Origin: Struthio camelus
Taxonomy: Eukaryota > Chordata > Aves > Struthioniformes > Struthionidae
Direction of reading: 5' to 3'
Assembly: GCF_040807025.1 (NCBI RefSeq)
Contig: NC_090943.1
Location: forward strand, 560,501-624,500
DNA length: 64,000 bases
Shown: in pieces, positions 12,721-22,665 of the stretch
Position numbering within the stretch: position 1 is the stretch's first letter
Layout: every line of letters starts with the position of its first letter
Notes under the pieces: generated by a model
Told to the model about the DNA's origin: nothing
Seen by the model: the letters and a program-made list of their open reading frames with translations, nothing else
Database searches by the model: none
Translations under genes and position numbers: made by a program

Positions 12721-12773
12721 CAAAATCTCCTTTTGCTTTTGCAGAAAAAATTAAGGAAAAGACACATAGGATG

Positions 12774-12896
12774 CAACCAGGCAGCGGTTTCCAGCCTGAG
12801 GATGTGGGATGTGTGCAGGCAGCGGTTTCCAGCCCGTGGACAGGGATGTGTCCAGGCAGCGGTTCCAGCCCGGGGACGTGGGATGTGCAGAGATGT
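12774..12896. repeat. Short tandem repeat, about 3 copies
   Basis: Three imperfect copies of a roughly 38-46 base unit built around GGCAGCGGTTTCCAGCC followed by GTGGGATGTG. Copies differ by small gaps. Confidence 0.75.
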
Positions 12897-13745
12897 GCTG
12901 GGGCTGCACTGTGCAGAGAGCAGCTCTCGGCTGCCTGTGCCAGCAAAGCCCTTCTCCGCACTCTGCACCGCGGGGAGGCGGTTTCCTCGGCGCTGGGCGT
13001 GCTCCCGGCTTCCCCGTCTGCTGGGTTCACTCTTTGGCTTCTCTCGGCTCTGGGAATTTCGCCACAGCCCCTGGTGCCCGGAGGAGCGCCGCGGGCTCCC
13101 TCGGCAGCGCCGCGTCCCTGGGCTGCCCAGCCCCGCGGCACCGCTCCCCGCGCCGCCCCTGCCCGCCGGCCTCCTGCAGCTGCAGCGCTCCAGCAAAAAA
13201 CGACTTTGCCGCCGGCTGTTCCCGCCGGGGCTCTCTTTGCTCCCTGCGCAGCCAGCTGCTTCCCGAAGGGCTGGTGCTGGCGCTGGCATTTTCTGGGCTG
13301 TTCTGGGGCAGGCAGGGCAGCACTGTTCAAGGATATATCTATACGTGCAAATATTTAAGATTTCGTTGGCCTTGCTGGGTGGCGGCGGAGAAGTGGCGAT
13401 AAGAACACCGGGGGAAGGAAGGGAAGGGAATTTCGCTGAGCCTCCGCCGACCCACAGCCGCAGCCCGCTGCGCCCGCGCACCCCGCCGGCCCCTGCCCGG
13501 GGCACAAGCATCGCCGGCTGCCGGGTAAGAGCACGGCAGAGCTCACGCCTTGTGCAGGCTGCGCAGGGTCAGCGCGGAGGGCAGGGTGCTGGGAGGACGG
13601 ACGTGTCCCCGGGAGGCTCCGGGCTGCAGTTGCTAAGGCTGCCGTCGGGGGAGCGTCCCCGAAGGCTTGCCCGCTCTCCGAGCCCCGTCCTTCTCCCCCA
13701 GCAGGGCCGGCAACGCGCCCTCGGGGCAAAGGCAGCCGCTGCGGC

Positions 13746-14030
13746 TGCGTTAGGCTGGGCATTGCCAGCCGGCGGAGGGAGGTGATCCTGGCCCTCTGCT
13801 CAGCCCCGGGGAGGCCTCGCCTGGACTGCTGCGTCCGGTTCTGGGCTCCCCAGGACAAGAGAGACCTGGAGCTGCCAGAGCGAGTGCAGCGGAGGGCCGC
13901 GAAGGTGATTCGGGGGCTGGAGCATCTCTCACACCAGGAGAGGCCGAGGGAGCTGGGTCTGCTGAGCCTGGAGCACAGAAGGCTCAGGGGGATCCCACCG
14001 ATGGGTCTAAATACCTGACGGGGGGGTAAA
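13746..14030 (+). mobile_element. CR1 LINE fragment (C-terminal RT to 3' UTR)
   Basis: Plus-strand translation gives [15 protein letters not shown], then [39 protein letters not shown] and [15 protein letters not shown], the characteristic C-terminus of CR1 ORF2. It is truncated at both ends and unusually GC-rich for a CR1 copy, consistent with long residence in GC-rich DNA. Confidence 0.9.
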
Positions 14031-14032
14031 GG

Positions 14033-16600
14033 GGACCCTGCTGCTGTGGGACCCCGGCTGCTGCAGGGCGACGGTTTTCTCGGGGCTGCGGAGACAGCGG
14101 CACCGGGCAGGTCGCAGCTCCTTCCGCAGCAGTGGGTGGACGTGGCGGAGGAGCAGCGGGGGCAAGACCAGGCTGCGATGAGCAGGAGCTACGAGCTGGC
14201 AGCCTCCCGGGGGGAGGATCCCGGGGGTCTCTGCAGCCGCAGCACTGGGGCTGGCGGGGGCTCCATCTCGCCCCGCGCGCCCCGGGCCGCTCCTGCTCCC
14301 CCGCGAGCGGCTGCAGCGGATGGTGCAGAGACCCGGGAAGCAGGTGCTTCAGGGACTTGCCGGCGGAAGGGGATGTTTGGATGGTCTCTGGGTGGCATGT
14401 TACGGGACCTGCAGCCTTCCCTGGTGCGGGGGGGTTAAAAGCCGTTATCCTTCCGCAGCTGCAGCCCGGGGCTGGGCCCCTTTCTGCCCCCTTGCTGCGG
14501 GTGCAGGGGGCTGATGCAGCGCTGGGAGAGGGCGTGCGGACTCTCCGTCTCGTGCTCCAGGTGACCCGACTCTCTGCTCTGGGGCATTTCTTTCTTGTGG
14601 GGGAAAAGCAGCTAAGTGTTAGGTTAGGAAGAAGAAAATCCCAGGCCCAGATTTCAGCGTAAAGCCCTGCTCACAGCACAGCCAGCCCCGATGGGTATGA
14701 ACAGGCCTCCTGGCTGGGGTTTGTGCCTGTAATGGACACGCTGGTGCCAGTCCTTGCCGGAGCCTGGCTTGTTTATTTTTCTCATTCCTAATATTGTGGT
14801 CTCCCTGGCATTTAAATCACATGCAGAAACAGTGAGAAATTGGAGAGGTTGCAGAGAGGAGGTGCAGAACTGGTCGCAAGGCCAGAGAAAACTCCTGGGA
14901 GTGAGATTCCCTAGAAGCTAGGCAGTAAAGACGGCAGTGAAAGCAGCCGCCCAGGACTGAGAGCGCTCAGGCCAGCCAGGTAGGACACGAGAGATAACAG
15001 CGAAAAGCCAACCACGTTTCAAAGCAGAGGAGGGCCAGGTTTTGTAACGGGGGTGATTAACTGGCGGACAAACTGCCCGAGCCCTGGCTGGGTGCTCCGT
15101 CTTGGAGGACGTGGGCTGGCTGCACCTCCTCCAGCCCACCGTGCTCCCCAGGAAGGCGACGGAGACCCGGGGTGGGCAGGGACACCGAGGCCGGGCAGCC
15201 CGAGGCTTCAGGAAACCCCATCCGACCCTGCAGCAGTTCCATTATATTTCCACCTGCCTTAGATTTACGATTTCCGGGGTTAGTTTAATTTAGCGCTTGG
15301 AACATCAAGACAGGGGATTGCACAGGGTGAGTGATCACTAGGACTGTGCATCTGCTTGCAGCGCGGTTTTATGTTCTCTTTTATTAGCAGCCCCCTGCAT
15401 GCTGTTATCTTTGGCCGCGCGCAGGCCATTCAAAGCGCGGGCGGCTCAGCGGGAGAGCCCGTAGCCTGCTCTGTCCTACTCAAACGCTCCTCCTTGAAAC
15501 TCAGTATTTTGCAGTGTTTCTCGTCAACTCTTCCGCCAGTGCATGGCATTATAATTATCCATTATAATTATTTCAGCCCCTGCACAGCAGCAACACCTCC
15601 AGGAAGCGTGTTCCTTCCCTGACTCTAGCGAGAGAAAAACACCTCTGTATCCCTGACGGAGGACGATGGCTCCCGCTGCCCCGCCTGCGAGGAGCAGTGT
15701 CCTGCCGGTGGCAGGCAGGAGTTTGCAGGAGAGCTGCCGAGCGGGTCCCCATCGCAGCTTCAGTCTCGCTCCAGCTCCTGCCTCTTGCCTCCCCAGCAGG
15801 CTCCTCGTCCTGCCCTTCTCAGCGTCCCTTCGACTCTGCCCGGAGCCGGGGGCCCCTCAGCCTGCTCTCTCCGCGTGCTGCCCTCCCGGGGAGCGGGGGC
15901 ATTTCCACGTGTTTCTGCTCCCCCTTCTTTTGTGCAAGCGTTGCGGGTTTTTGGTCTTCGGTGCTAACTTTCCCCGTTTCCTCGGGGACGTCAGGCTCAT
16001 TAATTCTCTCCTCAGTACTGCTCCCCGTACCTCCCAGGCAACATTTTTAGATGTTTGACCTATATACAAAAGGCGATTTATTTTCCTGTTTGATGACATC
16101 CCAGACAGCAGCATCCTTCATCAGGGCGGCCCGTAGCTTCCAGCTGCTGCCAGCGGCTGCGGGGTGGCCCGTCCCCTGCTGCCTGCCCGCCCCGGGCCCC
16201 GCGCCCTGGGCCGGGTCAGCCCGCCGCTGCGGCCGCAGGCGGGGGCAAGGCCGGAGTCCTTCGCAGGGCCGCGAAAGGCCCGACCCCGGGAGAGGGCACG
16301 GCGAGCGCCGCGTGCCCCCCGCCCGAGCGGAGCGCGTGCGGGGAGACGCCGTGCCTGCGGTGCTCCCCTCCCAGCCGACTGCTGCCCGTGGCGGGGTTGC
16401 AGCTAACGGTGAAAAGGCAACGAGCAAGCGCGGCTCGCTGGGGTGCCCCGCGCAGCCCTTCCCGGATCACAGAAACCTGCCCGCATGCCTCCAGCTTGTA
16501 CTTTTTTTAAGGGACGCTTTGCTGCTGCTGCTGCAGCTGTGGGAAGGACACGTCCTGTGGACCGCTGCAGCTGGGGCCTCGGTCCCCTCCGCTGGCTCTC
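14033..16600. other. Intergenic stretch without a recognised gene
   Basis: GC-rich at its left end, mixed afterwards. The segment about 14800-15260 (GAGAAATTGGAGAGGTTGCA, later GGGGGTGATTAACTGGCGG) resembles the 3' part of an old L3/CR1-type LINE on the plus strand, but is too diverged for a firm call. Other open frames show no domain. Confidence 0.45.
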
Positions 16601-16611
16601 AGCTCACCCTC

Positions 16612-17105
16612 AAGGCAGGATCCCCAGCAGTGGCGTCCCCAGGAGCAGGGTCTCCAGCAGTGGGGTCCCCAGGAGCAGGGTCTCCAGGAGCAGGGTCTCC
16701 AGCAGTGGGGTCCCCAGGAGCAGGGTCCCCAGCAGTGGGGTCCCCAAGAGCAGGGTCCCCAGGAGCAGGATTCCCAGGAGCAGGATTCCCAGCAGTGGGG
16801 TCCCCAGGAGCAGGGTCCCCAGGAGCAGGATTCCCAGGAGCAGGGTTCCCAGGAGCAGGGTCCCCAGCAGTGGGGTCTCCAGCAGTGGGGTCCCCAGGAG
16901 CAGGGTCCCCAGGAGCAGGGTCTCCAGCAGTGGGGTCCCCAGGAGCAGGGTTCCCAGGAGCAGGGTCTCCAGCAGTGGGGTCCCCAGGAGCAGGGTCCCC
17001 AGGAGCAGGATTCCCAGGAGCAGGATTCCCAGCAGTGGGGTCCCCAGGAGCAGGGTTCCCAGGAGCAGGGTCTCCAGCAGTGGGGTCCCCAGGAGCAGGG
17101 TTGGG
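16612..17105. repeat. 15-bp minisatellite upstream of gene A
   Basis: About 33 copies of a 15-base unit alternating between forms close to TCCCCAGGAGCAGGG and TCTCCAGCAGTGGGG. Because 15 is a multiple of 3, each frame codes a pentapeptide repeat, which explains the long open frames on both strands. It ends about 0.9 kb before the first coding exon of gene A. Confidence 0.95.
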
Positions 17106-17539
17106 TGCTGCCAGCCCGAGGCTTGCCCTTCCTGCCCTTCTGCACAAGCCCATGCGTGTGACCGTCCCGGACAGGCCTGGGGACGGGTTAGCAGCAGAGG
17201 GGGGCGGCTCTGGCCAGCTCAGGGGACCAGACACCACAGGGGGGCAGGCCAGGGGGTGCCCGTCCGCGGGCACCGTGCAGAGTCCCACTCAGCGCCAGGC
17301 GCAGAGGGGCGGCCGCAGCTTTTGGGGGCCGGGGCTCAGCTGTGTATGGTGCTGCCGGGCTGCAGGGCTGGCAGGGGCTGGCAGAGCAGGGGTCCTGCCC
17401 CCCCCTCAACTCTGCAGCCCTTCCCGCTTGCTTATGGGACAAGTGGCAGTGCCAGGCCGGCGGGGGGGGGGGGTCACTGCAGCTCCCAGCAGGGCTGGGC
17501 GCCGCCAGCATCCCGGGACGCGGGCACCCCGGCCCCGCT

Positions 17540-18052
17540 GCTGCCTTCAGCCATTGGCCCCCCCGGCACCCCGCTAGCCCCGGCCCCCCGGGAGCCCCCG
17601 TGAAACCCTGGCACCGCCGCTGTCCCGATCGCCCCGGGAGCTCACGCACCGCCGCCCCCCGGCACCCCGGGGCCCCCAACAGCCCCGGGACGCCCAGCGC
17701 CCCCCGGGCCCCCCAGCATCCCGAGCACCCGCTGTCCCCCGAAAACCGCTGCCCCCCCGCGGCCCCAGCAGCCCCGCTGCCGCGGGCAGGGAGCGCGCCG
17801 CCAGGCCCCCCCCGCCGCCGCCAGGGCCCCCCCGCCGCCGCCGCCTCCCCGGCCCGGCCCGGGCGGCGCCTCCTCCCGCCCGCCCCCGCCTCGCGCGCCG
17901 GCACCGGCGGCACCGGCAGCAGCACCGGCGGCACCGGCAGCAGCGGCAGCAGCGGCAGCAGGGCCGCGCGCCGGGCGGCCGGACCGGACCGGACCGGGCC
18001 GGGCCGAGGCGCTGCCCGGCGGCGGAGGATGGCTGCGGGCACCGGGCCGCGG
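17540..18052 (+). promoter_or_regulatory. CpG-island promoter of gene A
   Basis: Extremely GC-rich sequence with ACCGGCGGC and CAGCAGCGG tandem triplet-type repeats at 17895-17965, leading straight into the first coding exon of gene A. No TATA box is visible. A broad CpG-type promoter is inferred from position. Confidence 0.6.
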
Positions 18053-21000
18053 GTAGGGCCGGGCCGTGCAGCCGGGGGGGCGCGGGGCCGGGAGCGGGGC
18101 CGGTGCCAGCAACGGGGTCCGTACCAGGAGCGGGGCCGGTAGCAGGAGCGGGGCTGGTGCCGAGAGCAGTGTCGGTGCTGAGAGCAGTGTCGGTGCCGGT
18201 GCCGGGAGCGGGGCCGGTAGCAGGAGCGGGGCTGGTGCCAGCAACGGGGTCCGTACCAGGAGCGGGGGCGGTGCCGAGAGCGGGGCCGGTAGCAGGAGCG
18301 GGGCCGGTGCCGGGGGCGGTACCGGGAGCAGGGCCGGTAGCAGGAGCGGGAGCGGGGCCGGTAGCAGGAGCGGGGCCGGTGCCGGGAGCCGGACGCTGTC
18401 GCAGCGCTTTGTCTGGGCCGCCCCGGCGGGAGGCGGCTCCCGGGACGCGGCTCCCTTTGTCCCCGGCCTCCTGCCCCGGCTCCCGGGGACAGCCGGTCCC
18501 GGCTCCCCTTCCCGGCGCTGCTGCCCCGGCCTCCGGGGCCCTCAACCCTGCGGCCTCCGCGCTCCCGGGGGCTCCCCGGGGACCTAGCGGGAGCGGGGGG
18601 AAGCGCTGAGCCCTGGCGCAGACCGACACACCGATGCCCCGAGGCCCTGGCTGCTCCCCCGAGGCCCCCGGCTCTGGGGTCTCCGAGACAGCAGAGGCTG
18701 AGCTGGAGCAGCCTGTTTTCCAGGAGCCGGTGACCTTTGAGGATGTGGCCGTCTACTTCTCCGCGGAGGAGTGGAGGAGGCTGGCAGAGTGGCAGAAGAA
18801 GCTTTACAGGGACATGATGATGCAGAACTACCAACTGATCACATCTCTGGGTAAGTCTTGCTTGTCCTACCCCGGGCAGGGCCCCCTATCCAGCAACCCC
18901 AGGTTTCCTCCTCGCTTCGGGCCCTGTTTGGGGCATGTCTGCACTGCTGTTAAACAGCCCTTCCTGGAGCTGGGGAAGAACCAAGCCAGGACTGTGAGAA
19001 GGAGCCAGAGGCCAGTGGGGAGGGGGAAAGGGGGTGCCAGGGGGTGGCAGGGAAGACGAGGTGTGCTAAGGAACACGGCTGAGGGGCGTCTGCAGGGGCT
19101 GTGTCTGCTCCCCGCGCAGCCAGGCTGGCCCACGGCTTTCCTTCTGCCCCCCACAGCCCCCCAGGAGCGGGGGGCTGGCGGGAGAAGGGCTTGTGCTAGC
19201 GATGGCGCAGCCCACGCGGGGACGGGGAGGACGTCGGGGTGCTGCATCGGGGGGGGCGGGGTGGAGACGGCCCCCCCCTCGCCCGTGGGGACCCGGGGGG
19301 CTTAGGGCTGAACGGCCCAGAGCAAGTCGCGGCGGCCAGGTCTCCTGCGGCGCCGGAGCCCTCCAACGTGCGGGGCGCTGGTGCCCTGCGGCCCATGGAG
19401 CCGTCGCAGCCCCGGGGGCACAGCGGAGACGCGGCTCTGCTTCTCCCCCCGGAGCAGGCTCGGCGGGCCCCAAGCCAGAGGTTGTCCTGAAGCTGGAGCA
19501 AGGGGAAGATCTGCATCCCGGGGATCCTTCGGACGAGTGCGTGGCAGAGAGCTGGAAGGCCCCCGACACAGGTGGGTGACGCGCAGGCCTGCAGCCCCCG
19601 ATGGGCCAGCCCGGTCGCCAGGTCGGAGCTGGCCCCGGCTGCGCGCTCCTCCCCGTCCTGGTGGCCTGTCTCGGTGCCCGCGCTCCTCGCTGTGGAGCAG
19701 GGGTGAGTTGCCTCTGTCCAGCTCTCGGACCGGGTTTTGCAGGGGTTTGCAAGCTGCCCGTGCGCTGTGCGCGGGAGCAGCGAGGGCCGGCTGCTCCGCG
19801 CCGGAAGGTGAGCCGGGAGCGGAGCGCGGTGACAAGGCCGGTGCGGAGCCTGGACCAGCACGGAGCTGGGATGCAGAGCGGCACGGCCGGGTCCGGATCA
19901 GGGTCAGAGACACTGACACAGTCACCCAGCCGACCCGCAGTGATGAGGCAGGTCCGAGGCCAGGCCAGGGAGCCCAGCCGGCGGCGGGTCCAGGTCTGGG
20001 CAGAGCTGGGATGCAGCACAGGCGGGGGCCAGCGGTAAAGCCTTGGCATAAAAGCAGCCCCCAGGGAAAGCAGAGGCAGGCCTTCCAGTTTTTCTAGCTT
20101 TCTTCACAACAGTGCTTATCAGCCGAGGAGCTGACCTTGGACTCAGCCACTGAGCTCTCTGCCTTCGCCAGCCAAACTTCTGGAAGGGGGACGCGCTCCG
20201 GGCCCTGCCAGGCTGCTGGGTGGGAGGTGCTGGTGTGGACACCCTGGCGTCTGCGCGGCGCATGCCTGGGCTGAGCAGCGCCCCGGCTGTACCTGAAAGC
20301 AGAGGTGCAGCTGGGGGCATGCGCCGATGCTCGCGGAGGAAAAGCATCTCTGTTCTCGGAGGGTCCCTCTGTTTCCCCTCGCCCCGTCTCCTTTGCAGCC
20401 TTTTTTGCACCGCTGTCCGGCGCTGCAGGCCCGGTGCTCCCAGGCTGTCCTTGCACAAGGGCCACGTGCTGCTTCTCCCTGATCCCACCAGCAGCATCTC
20501 CTACCTCCTGCAGCCTGTTCTTTTCCCTCCTTTGCACACATGTTGCAGCACAGGAGGCTAAATCCTGCCCAATGAGAGCTGCTAAGGTGCTTTACAGCAC
20601 TGATTCCTTCTTGAACATGAACCTGCTCCTGGCAGAGCTGTCTGTGTGAGGGGGCTGCCAGCCCCAGGCCCTTGGGTGCCACACGTGCAGGGGGAGCCGT
20701 GCCTTGCCGGGGGGCTGGCAGGGAGACCGGCCCTCCAGGGTCTCCACGTGGTGCTGGAAGAGGCTGGAGGTCTGTGGTTGCAGTGCAGGGAGCTGAGTCT
20801 GCATCTCTGTTTTTTCTCCCAGCTCTGTGGTTGAGCAGCACCGTGACTCAGTTTCCCCATTTGCAGAGGGGGTCAGTGCTATTCAGCACCTCCCAGGAGG
20901 GCTGTGAGCACTTTGCTGAGGTCGTGCCAGGAGGCACTGTGGGCAGGAGCTGGGAGGGGAGAGGAAAGGCTCTGGGGACAGGGGGTGAGGGCTGCCAGCG

Positions 21001-22665
21001 AGGAGCCCTCCTGGGCTGAGGACCAGCCTCGGGCAAGACACTGTGCGTAGCCCCGGAGCCTAACAAGGAATCTGTCTTGCAGCGGACTCCTCCAAGCAGC
21101 AGATCTCCTGCTGCACGGCCACCGTGGTTTCCAAGAGGAAGGAGCTCTCCCTGGCCGACAGGGTCAAGCTGCTGCAGGCCCTGGAGTCACCGTCAGCCTC
21201 CCTCTCCAGCGTGGCCAAGCTCTTTGGCATCTCCAAGAGCCAGGCGGGCCGGATCGGCCGGAGCCGGGAGCAGATCCTGGCCGACTGGCGCACCAACGCC
21301 AACCCGCTGCGCAAGCGCAAGCGTGAGGGCAAAGGCGGCGAGGTGGAAGACGCGCTCTTCGCCTGGTTCCAGCAGGCGCTGGCCAGGGGCGAGCGCCTCT
21401 CGGGGCCCATCCTGAAGGCCAAGGCGCAGGAGCTGGCCTCAAACTCCGGCCGAGAGTTCGAGGCCACCGATGGCTGGCTTTGCAGGTGGAAGACCCGCCA
21501 CAACATTGTCTTCAAGCGGCAGCACAGCGAGAAGCAGGATGCGGACATCAGCAGTGCCCAGAGCTGGGTGAGCGAGGTGCTGCCTTCCCTGCTAGCCAGC
21601 TACAGCGCCGAGAACATCTTCAACGCGGACGAGACGGGGCTGCTATACCGCAGCTACCCGGACCGGGCACACACATCCCGGGACCTCCAGCTGCTGGGCG
21701 GCAGGAAGGCCAAGGACCGGATCTCCATCCTGTGCTGCACCAACCACACTGGCACCGAGAAGCGGCGCTTGCTGGTGGTGGGCAAGAGCCGGCGGCCTCG
21801 ATGCCTGCCCAAGGACCTGCGTGCACTGCCGGTAGCCTACGCCAACTCGGCCAACGCTTGGGTGACGGCGCACATCTTCCAGGAGTGGGTTCTGCAGTGG
21901 GACCAGGAGCTTCGCCGCGACCGCCGCAGGATCGTGCTCTTTGTGGGCCACAGCAGCGCGCACCCTTGCGAGCTGAAGGCCAAGCTGCGCAACATCAAGC
22001 TGGTTTACTTCCCCCCCAACACCACCAGCATCACCCAGCCCATGGACATGGGTGTGATCTGCAACCTGAAGGGTCACTACCGGGCGCTGGTGCTGGCCAA
22101 GGCGCTCCAGAACCCGGAGCTGGGCCAGGCAGGGCGGGCGGCCGAGATCGCCGGGCGCGTGACGCTGCTGGACGCCATCTACATCTTGCACCAGGCCTGG
22201 AGCTTGGTCCAGCCGGCAACAGTGCAGAGCTGCTTCCAGAAAGCTGGTTTCCACCTGGTGCCCTTCGAGAGGGGGGAGGCCGACCCGGCCCCGCTGGCGG
22301 ACGTGCCCCGGCCGCCCTTCATGAGCGAGCAGGACTTCCTGGAGTTCGTCAGCATGGACGCGGAGGAGCCGGCCGTGGGCGAGATGACCGGCGAGGAGAG
22401 CTGGCTGGCGCAGCAGAGCCAGCAGGCTGCGGCTGCCGACGGAGAGGAGGAGGACGGTGAGCCGGACCCCGGGAGCCACGTGACGGCGTCCGAGGCCCTG
22501 GCGGGGCTGTCCGCCGCCATGAGGTGGTGCCAGCTCCACGGCTTGGTCTATCACTGGGAGAGGCTGCTGGAGACGGAGAGCGCCGTGCAAATGGCCATCC
22601 TGGCTGAGGCCAGCCAGGGCAAGCTCCCAGCCTGCTGCGGCTACGTGCCCAGCACGGTGCCGTAG
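18029..22665 (+). CDS. Gene A: KRAB-Tigger transposase fusion
   Basis: Predicted 615-residue protein from four exons. Exon 1 is 18029-18052 (M-A-A-G-T-G-P-R; A at -3 and G at +4 around the ATG; donor GTAGGG; phase 0). Exon 2, 18724-18850, is the KRAB A box, exactly 127 nt, starting [17 protein letters not shown]; donor GTAAGT. Exon 3, 19458-19571, 114 nt, is a KRAB B box ([16 protein letters not shown]); donor GTGGGT. Exon 4, 21083-22665, encodes the transposase. All junction phases agree (0, 1, 1) and no stop intervenes. KRAB boxes usually recruit repressive cofactors. Here the zinc fingers expected after a KRAB module are replaced by a pogo/Tigger DNA-binding and DDE region, so a DNA-targeted transcriptional regulator is inferred. 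The mammalian MLE triplet in the A box is MMQ. An ATG at 18634 also reads in frame into exon 2 and could give an alternative N-terminus. No transcript evidence was available. Confidence 0.8.
18066..18390. repeat. Minisatellite in first intron of gene A
   Basis: Imperfect tandem copies of about 18 bases based on GGGGCCGGTAGCAGGAGC, with variants such as GGGGCTGGTGCCGAGAGC. It starts 13 bases after the first splice donor of gene A. Confidence 0.85.
20838..20925 (+). mobile_element. MIR-like SINE fragment
   Basis: The GTGACTCAGTTTCCCCATTT motif, followed by a CAG-rich stretch and GGGCTGTGAGCAC, resembles the MIR core region. It is short and diverged, and lies in the third intron of gene A. Confidence 0.45.
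21083..22665 (+). CDS. Gene A terminal exon: CENPB/Tigger transposase domain
   Basis: Single long exon entered in phase 1 after TCTGTCTTGCAG. In residue numbering of the 615-residue protein: a psq/CENP-B N-terminal helix-turn-helix at about 105-157 ([24 protein letters not shown]), a basic patch LRKRKRE, a second CENPB-type HTH at about 175-232 ([12 protein letters not shown]), then a DDE-superfamily region at about 267-477. The first catalytic Asp is present in NADETGL (271) and the third in QPMDMGVI (410). The second, expected in a DN.SAH block, reads VGHSSAH, so Gly377 replaces Asp. The tail is acidic and ends GYVPSTVP. About 510 residues is normal for Tigger-derived proteins. Loss of one catalytic Asp with an otherwise clean frame suggests a domesticated DNA-binding protein. 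I do not assign a TIGD number. Confidence 0.9.
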
